Positions 7,038-12,410 of a stretch of DNA of 12,410 nucleotides are shown piece by piece. Source of the DNA: Jimgerdemannia flammicorona (taxonomy: Eukaryota > Mucoromycota > Endogonomycetes > Endogonales > Endogonaceae). The notes beneath the pieces are model-generated. The model worked only from the letters and a program-made list of their open reading frames with translations, was not told the origin of the DNA and made no database searches. A program made the translations under genes and the position numbers. Positions within the stretch are counted from its first letter, which is position 1. Each line of letters opens with the position of its first letter. Location: the NCBI GenBank assembly GCA_003990745.1, contig RBNI01005555.1, positions 1 through 12,410 of the forward strand, in the 5' to 3' direction.

Positions 7038-7844
7038 ATGCCTGCTGCCTGCCAAACCTCAAGGTCAAGAAATCACCAAGGTATCTCAGTCAAAGAAAGG
7101 ATGTTTCAAGACATCAGAAGAGCTATGAGAACCTGCACAAAAAGGACTCCCAGTATCAACCTGGGTACTGCAGACCCTTATCACTTTATTCTCTACCACT
7201 GTGAAATGGAAACAAGAATCATCATTACTACTGAATGCCTCCAAATATGGCAGAAGTATAAAATAGGAAACCTCCTCTGTCAGGAGTTCCCACAGGCCAG
7301 CACTCAAGAGCTACAAGATGCCACTCCCATGGATATATGTGAAATGAGGACAGCTAAGAAGATCCATCAGATCTTCAGGCATGTACTATGGTCAATTCCC
7401 AACTTGGAGTATGTTAGAGTCTCAGATTTCAGAGACCTATCATCTCACCATATCAATGCACTAGAAGCCAAGGTAGCTACAGAAGCCCAGTCCACTATCA
7501 CTCTCAACAATGAAAAAGTAGAAGACTTCTGGCATCTCATCCTTCAGGACAACCCAGACCAATTCCTGCAAAGATTGATCTCAGTATTCCAAGGCCCAAG
7601 CATCCAGGTTAGACCTCTCCAAGACCCAATATTTGTTCCTTATTTTGTAGAAGAGAACCTCATAGACTGGAGAGCTCCAGATCTTATTCCTGATTTCCCT
7701 GCCAAATGTGATAATGTCATCGGTGATGACATCACCCCATATAACATCGAAGCATATGAAAATGATGAATTCATGGATCTCATCTCCTTCAGTGATGATG
7801 ATGATGATGATGAAGCCCCCATGATCCTGAACATTCTGCTCTAA
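7038..7844 (+). CDS. Intact ORF3 of the element 2 group, 268 residues, unrecognised
   Basis: An uninterrupted ORF from a well-placed ATG (A at -3) to TAA at 7842-7844, ending six bases before the inferred LTR start. The protein looks soluble: a basic N-terminus (residues 8-37), a mixed helical centre (about 45-180) and an acidic end (226-260) with DLISFSDDDDDDE made by a GAT run. There is no signal peptide, membrane segment, CCHC knuckle or known catalytic motif that I can see. Residues 74-167 align with broken ORF3 of element 1 (YKIGNLLCQ, TAKKIHQIFR, LEYVR, VEDF). Because both copies sit against an LTR in the same orientation, I infer it belongs to the retrotransposon. It keeps all 17 Gln and 4 Trp codons while the neighbouring gag-pol has many stops. 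An accessory, Gag-like or integrase-tail role are all open. Confidence 0.65.
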   Translation: MPAACQTSRSRNHQGISVKERMFQDIRRAMRTCTKRTPSINLGTADPYHFILYHCEMETRIIITTECLQIWQKYKIGNLLCQEFPQASTQELQDATPMDICEMRTAKKIHQIFRHVLWSIPNLEYVRVSDFRDLSSHHINALEAKVATEAQSTITLNNEKVEDFWHLILQDNPDQFLQRLISVFQGPSIQVRPLQDPIFVPYFVEENLIDWRAPDLIPDFPAKCDNVIGDDITPYNIEAYENDEFMDLISFSDDDDDDEAPMILNILL

Positions 7845-7853
7845 GTTCCTTGT

Positions 7854-7986
7854 TATACTGGATAATGCCAGCACCAGTATTCTCATATAATACTGGATAA
7901 TTCCAACACTGATATTCTGAGGTGATATGAATTTGTTCCAGCACCAGTATTTTAATGTGACACTGAATTATACCAGTATCCTGAAT
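7854..7986 (+). repeat. Four degenerate ~34-bp tandem repeats in U3 of element 2 LTR
   Basis: Units begin near 7854, 7888, 7921 and 7955. The fullest copies read TACTGGATAATGCCAGCACC followed by AGTATTCT. The first contains a 7-bp inverted repeat (ATACTGG and CCAGTAT) that could form a hairpin or bind a dimeric factor. CCAGTAT also occurs twice in the element 1 LTR on its coding strand. Repeats in U3 often act as enhancers, but here this is inference. Confidence 0.6.
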
Positions 7987-8083
7987 CTGTACAACTATCA
8001 GTGCTGACTCTAGAACTTAGTAGTTTTAGTTATTGGAATTTATATTTAGCTTTATATCTTAGCAACTATTGAATTATATTTTG

Positions 8084-8116
8084 TATAAATACTTCTCTTA
8101 TTTCCTCTAAAATAAA
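8084..8116 (+). promoter_or_regulatory. TATA box and poly(A) signal of the element 2 LTR
   Basis: TATAAATA at 8084-8091 and AATAAA at 8111-8116 repeat the arrangement in the element 1 LTR, with almost the same gap although the sequence between differs. This supports the LTR call for 7851-8321. Confidence 0.6.
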
Positions 8117-8321
8117 GTCAGTCTTTTCAGTACAATATACACACTTCCTTGCAACAATCTAAGAGATAAAAAGACAGTTAAAGATAAGAAGTTTGAGGAC
8201 TATAAGACCTTGAGAAGGTACTCCAATAAGAACTTGCTTATAACAAACTTGAGTTAGTCTAAGAGATACACCTTGAAGAGAATCTGGCATATTTGAAGGA
8301 CTCAGTGACTACTACATGACA

Positions 8322-8441
8322 ACTTGGTGCTCATTGACTGGTGATTCAAGACAAATCCCTCACTTTCAAGCTGAAAAACAAACAACCCCCACAACAACTA
8401 CCCTGATTACAAGAGTCACCCCTATAAGAATACAAGACAAG
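8322..8441 (+). other. Leader of element 2 with primer-binding site
   Basis: After the LTR come ACT and TGGTGCTCATTGAC (8325-8338), which differs from the element 1 primer-binding site at three positions, all transitions. The leader then shares TGGTGATT and ATCCCTCACTTTCAAGCTGA with element 1 before becoming A/C-rich and less alike. The gag frame is open through the whole leader from an ATG at 8316 (MTTWCSLTGD...), so an N-terminally extended Gag is possible. I place the gag start at 8442 because element 1 has its first usable ATG there. Confidence 0.7.
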
Positions 8442-9667
8442 ATGGAAATGCATCCCCCTACATTCTATAGATATACTACTAAAGAGTCAATCCTGATCTT
8501 TATTGAAGACTTTGAACAATTTGCCACCATATGAGCCCTCAATGTAGAGATACAATTGGCCCTTCTACCAGTCAGCCTCAGAGGACCTGCCAGAGACAAG
8601 TTCAATGCAGCCACCATTGCTAATACTGATGCAGTCAAACTTGCCAACATGAAGACCTTCCTCAGAACAACATACTATACTGAAGAGATCAAGCAAGCTC
8701 TCAAGGATCAACTCATACTATCTGCCAGAGACTTAGTGAAGATCCCAACTCATTCTATACCTGAATCTGCTATCAGATTGTCTTGGCTGACTATGATGAC
8801 TGCCTCAAGGAACAAATAGTGAATTCAACCTTCCTTAAAAGAGTTCACCCTAAAATTGCCCTAGCAATCTGGTCTACCCCAGCTGTACTGACCCTTGATT
8901 AGAAAGTAGTCTTTGCATAGAGATATTGAACTGCCAGACATTCTGCCAAACACTCAATAGAGAAAATAACTAGTATCAAGATGGAGCCATCAAAGCTAAC
9001 TAGTATCATATCTGCTACAGTTGTGAACAGACAACCAACCCCACCTACTCCCAAGACAGCCAAAGCTGACCCAGTGGAAGAACTCACCAAGCAGTTCACC
9101 AAGATGACTGTACACCTTGGTGATGTTATTAGAGAAGTCTGAAGTGCCAACAGGAGACCAGTGTAGAGATTTGTAGCTACTACAGAAGAATGTAATATCA
9201 CATACTTCAGATGTAGAGAAGAAGGCCACTATGCAAAGAGTTACATGACTGAAACAAGATGCAAAGCCCAACTAAGCAATGCTAGCAGAACCAGAGAATA
9301 AACAAATGCAGTAGTTATCAAGGAGATTGGTGATACTGATGATGAAGAATACTACAAAGAGCTTGAATTCTATCCTGCTACTAAAGGTACCAGAATCTGG
9401 TCCAAGCCCTATGACAAGAAGAGCAATAGCAAGCCAGTTGGAAGATCAAAGAAGACCCCAGCTGTCACTATTCAAAGTAAGACCCAACCTGAGAAGATTG
9501 ATCAAGATATGGAGTTAGATAAAGCTGCCCACCAAATCATAGAAGGCACTACTCCAGTCTTAGGAGAAAGTGAAAGCAAGAAGGAACAGAAGCTACATAA
9601 GACCAAGATCTACCAGTATGATATCTATAAGGACCTCAAGGAACAGAAGGTCAATGCTACCTTTGGA
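8442..9667 (+). pseudogene. gag of element 2, broken, zinc knuckle damaged
   Basis: The protein starts MEMHPPTFYRYTT and follows the element 1 capsid (TTYYTEEIKQALKDQL, then after a frame change near 8735 the blocks YQIVLADYDD and RVHPKIALAI). Stops lie at 8532, 8762, 8900, 8918, 8927, 9140, 9164 and 9299; most fall where element 1 has Arg or Gln. The zinc knuckle (9203-9244) reads YFRCREEGHYAKSY: first and last Cys are now Tyr, each a single TGC-to-TAC change, leaving one Cys and the His. Capsid and knuckle identity rest on alignment with element 1. Confidence 0.88.
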
Positions 9668-10294
9668 TAGCTAGCTGAAGTCCCTGCCTTTAGACAGCAG
9701 TTGAGAGTAGGACTTGCAACTACTACCAAAAATCAATAGTACAAGATTGTAGAAGCTTACAATGCACAGGAAGAATCTGAGAACTCAGATGAAGAATCTG
9801 AAGATCAGCACAAGACATCAGCCTATACCCCCTACCAGATCAAAGACTGTATCTTTGATGCCATCATTGATACTGGTGCTAGAGGATGCCTCATAAGCAA
9901 GAAGGCAATTGACCACCTAGGTTGGGATATTGAAGAGTCTACCAAGATGGTCTATGTCACAGCAGACAGTATATGAGCTACCCCCCTTGGCAAAATCTGA
10001 GAAGTCCCTATCAAGATAAGAGGAGCTACCATCCCAGTAGATATGATTGTTACAAGCACCACTAACTATGATATCCTCATTGGCAACCAATGGCTTCAAA
10101 AGGCCAAGGCCATCATTGATCTCAATGCCTAGAAGATGCAGATCAACTATAGAGAAAGAAAGGTAAAAGTCTCTATCAATATCCACAAAGGAGTCCTACC
10201 AGAAATGGAAGAAAGAGATGAAGAGAACACAGAGGTCTTCATGCACTTGGTGAACAAGAACAAGAGCAAGACACTCAAGCTCACAGATGAGTAA
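9668..10294 (+). pseudogene. Aspartic protease domain of element 2, broken
   Basis: DTG at 9869-9877 in IIDTGARGCLISKKAI and the C-terminal ILIGNQWL block mark a retropepsin. The upstream block (FG-stop-LAEVPAFRQQ) matches element 1. Stops at 9668, 9737, 9974, 9998 and 10130 break it; the one at 9998 is at the same codon as the TGA at 4528-4530 of element 1, and 10292/10295 are two adjacent stops just before the Cys/His module. Confidence 0.9.
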
Positions 10295-10400
10295 TGATAC
10301 AACAAGATCATTGATAGCTATGTCCCTCAAGGAAGATGCCCCCATGGTACTAGGATGTACTGCTCTGAACACCTGAATGACTGCTGGTCCTGTATCAGCA
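10295..10400 (+). pseudogene. Cys/His module of element 2 between protease and dUTPase
   Basis: 10337-10393 encodes CPHGTRMYC, SEHLNDC, WSC with exactly the same Cys/His spacing as element 1 (C-x-H-x5-C-x2-H-x3-C-x2-C). All six Cys/His residues survive here although two of three Cys in the gag knuckle of this copy have been lost. The residues next to the ligands (PHG, MYC, EH, NDC) are also shared, so it is a real domain and not chance cysteines. The family is not recognised. Confidence 0.75.
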
Positions 10401-11119
10401 AAGTCAGGAAAATCTGCCAACAGAAATATGAACAAGAAGCTGCCAAAGCAAAAAGGAAAGCCGAAGAAGATGACCAGCCCCCAGAGCTTCAAGCTGATAG
10501 TAATGATGAGGAGGAACAAGAATCAGATATCACCCTCAAGGTCAAGAAGTTTCACCCTAAAGCCAAGATCCCAGAATATAAGACTGAAGGAGCTATAGGA
10601 ATGGACTTTGCCAGCATTCAAGATGCTACCCTCGAACCACAGACCACCACCCTACTTGGCACCGGAATTGGAGTTAAGCTGCCAGAGAACTATGCCAGAA
10701 TTATCAAGACCAGGAGCAGTCTGGCCAAAAGTGAAATCTCAGTTGAAGGAGGAGTAATTGACTCTAATTATACTGGCAAGATCTTCCTCATAGTCAAAAA
10801 TCACAACCACACCACCCTATTCGAAGTCAAGAAGCATGACAGGATTGGCCAGATGCTGATCCACAAAGTTAAAAAGCCCAAGATCATAGAAGCCATTAAA
10901 CTCATCAAGACCTAGAGAGAAGAACAAGGCTTTGGATCTACTGGAAGAGGAGTCTATACCACCACCAAGATTACCAAACTTGAACATAAGAAAGACAAGG
11001 ACCAGAACAAGTACACATATACCATTGGAGAAAACTTTCCCCTAGAGGAACAACTTCTCAAGATCCTGCATGAGAATGAAGGAGTACTTGCTATAGACTT
11101 CAGAGATATCCACAATTAA
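10401..11119 (+). pseudogene. dUTPase domain of element 2 pol
   Basis: After an acidic linker the five dUTPase motifs follow in order: IGMDFAS (about 10595-10615), TRSSLAKSEI (about 10708-10740), GVIDSNYTGK (10751-10780), HDRIGQMLI and QGFGSTGR (about 10923-10946). The motif-3 catalytic Asp is kept, but the second Asp of GVIDSDY is Asn here and the Glu after Gly is Lys, both G-to-A changes. A TAG at 10913-10915 separates motif 5 from the rest, and TAA at 11117-11119 ends the following linker. The enzyme would be inactive if motif 5 is not translated. Confidence 0.92.
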
Positions 11120-11818
11120 GAACCCAAGTACTACCATGAAGTTGACACTGGTGATACCAAGCCCATCTACCAGAAAGCCAGATCTATACCACCTACCTAC
11201 AGAGAATGGCTGCAAGCAGAACTCAAGGAAATGGAAGAAGCCAGAATCATCAAGCAAGCTATCAGCCCCTGGGCCTCACCCATTGTCCTTGTCCCGAAGA
11301 AAGGAAGCAAGCCTGGAGAGTTTGCACCAAGACTCTGCATTGACTACAGGAAGCTCAATGCCATCACCAAGAAGGATAGGCAGCTCTTGCCAAATATTCA
11401 AGAAATCCTTACCACTCTTGGAAGTAAAGCCAAATACTACACTACCTTGGATCTGTTCTCAGGCTTCTATCAGATTGGTCTCACTCAAGATACCAGTAAT
11501 AAATCAGCCTTCATTACACCTGATGCCACCTATATCTATCTGTGAATGCCATTTGGAATGTGCAATGCCCCAGCAAGTTTCCAGCAAATGATGAACAGAG
11601 TCTTCAGCAACAAGATTGGAAAATGGCTCTTTGTCTATGTTGATGATATGATCATCTTCAGCAATACAGCACAGGAACATATCAATCATATATAGCTAGC
11701 CCTCAAGAAGCTCAAGGAGCATGGCCTCTACATCAAGCCCAAGAAACATAAGTTTGTAGCTCAGGAAATCACCTATCTAGGATACCTCATCAACCAGACC
11801 GGAATCCACACAGACCCT
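11120..11818 (+). pseudogene. Reverse transcriptase of element 2, broken
   Basis: RT blocks in order: SPWASPIVLVPKKG, LCIDYRKLN, TLDLFSGFYQI, MPFGMCNAPASF, the catalytic YVDD (11636-11647) and YLGYLI. Motifs are better kept than in element 1 (MPFG intact). Stops are TGA at 11543 just before MPF and TAG at 11693. The frame is shared with dUTPase and RNase H. Confidence 0.95.
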
Positions 11819-12397
11819 ATGAAGATTGAGGCTGTTGTAGCCTACCCAAGACCCAGAATAACTACAGAAGTCCATACCTTTCTTGGACTGGCCAGCTACT
11901 ACAGAAGATTCATTAAAGGATACTCCAACATTACAGTACCTATCTATGAGCTACTGAAGAAGGAGACCAAATTTGAATGGATAAAGAAGTACCAAGAAAC
12001 CTTCAATGAACTCAAGACCAGGTTGACCCAAGCACCCATCCTCAGAAGACCAGACTGGAACCTAGAATTCATCCTGCAGACAGATGCAAGTGCTATAGGA
12101 CTTGGAGTAGTCCTAGCTCAGAAGAAAGATGGACATAAATATGTCACCTCCTATACAAGCTGAGGTACCCATAGAGCAGAACAGAACTACAAGTCATACA
12201 AGCTTGAATGCTTAACAGTAGTCTGGGCAGTAGACAAGTTCTACTACTACCTAGCCAGGAAATACTTCACTATTCAAACAGACTACTCCGCTCTTGCCTG
12301 GCTATTTCACACTCTGAACCCCAAAGGAATATATGCCAGATGGATCTACAGGCTGCAAGAATATGACTATACTATCAAGTACTGCTCAGGAAACTAT
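11819..12397 (+). pseudogene. RT connection and RNase H of element 2, cut by the window end
   Basis: A connection region (FLGLASYYRRFIKGYSN) leads to RNase H with LQTDASAIGLGVVLAQKKDG, YKLECLTVVWAVDKFYYYL and TDYSAL. One stop, TGA at 12161-12163, lies at the same Arg-type position as TGA 2371-2369 of element 1. The frame runs to YCSG and then into the terminal A run, before the ADTLSR block expected from element 1. Confidence 0.92.
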
Positions 12398-12410
12398 AAA
12401 AAAAAAAAAA
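12398..12410. other. Terminal run of 13 A
   Basis: The RNase H coding sequence ends abruptly in a run of A, where element 1 has ordinary coding sequence. The window also starts with AAAA in place of the LTR bases expected there. Both look like sequence-end artefacts, not biology. Confidence 0.6.

Larger units (their letters stand above)
7851..8321 (+). repeat. LTR of element 2 (5' LTR, possibly shared with an upstream copy)
   Basis: The right end is fixed by homology: ...CATGACA at 8321 is followed by ACTTGG, exactly as the element 1 LTR ends ...TGTTACA then ACTTGG. TGTTATACTGG at 7851 is the best TGT start and gives TGT...ACA ends over 471 bp; this left limit is inferred, since no second copy is in the window. 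It holds TATAAATA (8084-8091), AATAAA (8111-8116) and degenerate U3 repeats. Sequence identity to the element 1 LTR is low, so it is a different family of the same lineage. ORF3 upstream in the same direction suggests it was also the 3' LTR of a previous copy. Confidence 0.7.
7851..12397 (+). mobile_element. Element 2: decayed Ty3/gypsy retrotransposon with dUTPase, cut by window end
   Basis: The order is LTR, leader, gag, knuckle remnant, protease, Cys/His module, dUTPase, RT, RNase H start. From about 8735 to the window end all domains share one frame, showing that the ancestral gag-pol was one ORF. Twenty stops interrupt it (first bases 8532, 8762, 8900, 8918, 8927, 9140, 9164, 9299, 9668, 9737, 9974, 9998, 10130, 10292, 10295, 10913, 11117, 11543, 11693, 12161). 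CpG is very rare in this half. Integrase and the 3' LTR are outside the window. Proteins are clearly homologous to element 1 but well diverged, so it is another family and not a recent copy. Confidence 0.92.

Noticed and set aside
7794..7812. GAT microsatellite as a functional element
   Set aside because: It is a short in-frame repeat encoding Asp inside the acidic tail of ORF3, common in such tails.
7038..7844. ORF3 as an envelope gene
   Set aside because: The position fits, but there is no signal peptide, membrane anchor, furin-type site or Cys pattern of envelope proteins.
7581..7886. Minus-strand ORFs with Ile or Ser runs
   Set aside because: They are shadows of the GAT run and the rest of ORF3, and have no homologue in element 1.
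10196..10519. Minus-strand ORF with membrane-like Phe/Leu/Ile stretches
   Set aside because: It is antisense to the Cys/His module and acidic linker of element 2, which align with element 1 on the other strand.
8442..12397. An alternative genetic code reading the stops as Gln or Arg
   Set aside because: All three stop codons occur, at Gln, Arg, Trp and other positions, with frameshifts as well, and intact ORF3 ends at a normal TAA. Decay explains this better.

Overview
The window is made almost entirely of decayed Ty3/gypsy (Metaviridae-type) LTR retrotransposons in an AT-rich eukaryotic background. It holds no rRNA, tRNA, bacterial operon or CRISPR array. A fungal host is my best guess: the pol carries a dUTPase domain (dUTPase-bearing Metaviridae have been reported from basidiomycetes, from memory), and the decay is dominated by C-to-T and G-to-A changes at CpG and CpA, as repeat-induced or methylation-driven mutation gives. 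A plant or other eukaryote is not excluded, and I cannot name the species.

Layout. Element 1 lies on the minus strand and fills 1-6576: 3' LTR at 1-403 (the window edge clips its outer end), a polypurine tract, an extra ORF called ORF3 here (about 404-930), integrase, RNase H, reverse transcriptase, dUTPase, a Cys/His-rich linker, aspartic protease, gag with a zinc knuckle, the primer-binding leader, and a complete 411-bp 5' LTR at 6166-6576. Positions 6577 to about 6800 are AT-rich spacer without coding signal. A promoter-like stretch with TATAAAAG then leads into an intact 268-codon ORF at 7038-7844, homologous to the broken ORF3 of element 1. Next come an LTR (about 7851-8321), a leader, and element 2 on the plus strand: gag, protease, the same Cys/His linker, dUTPase, reverse transcriptase and the start of RNase H, cut by the window end in a run of A. 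The two elements are divergently transcribed, head to head.

The copies are clearly different families (different LTRs, diverged proteins) with the same plan: one long Gag-Pol frame in the order gag - NC - PR - Cys/His module - dUTPase - RT - RNase H - IN, plus ORF3 beside the 3' LTR. I counted 20 in-frame stops in each gag-pol, three frameshifts in element 1 and one in element 2, so neither is autonomous. The two LTRs of element 1 differ at 20 of 399 compared positions, all transitions and no indels.

The points of most interest are the PR-dUTPase-RT order, the conserved Cys/His module between PR and dUTPase, the unrecognised ORF3 shared by both elements (intact in one copy next to a wrecked gag-pol), the leader conserved between families, and the transition-only decay.
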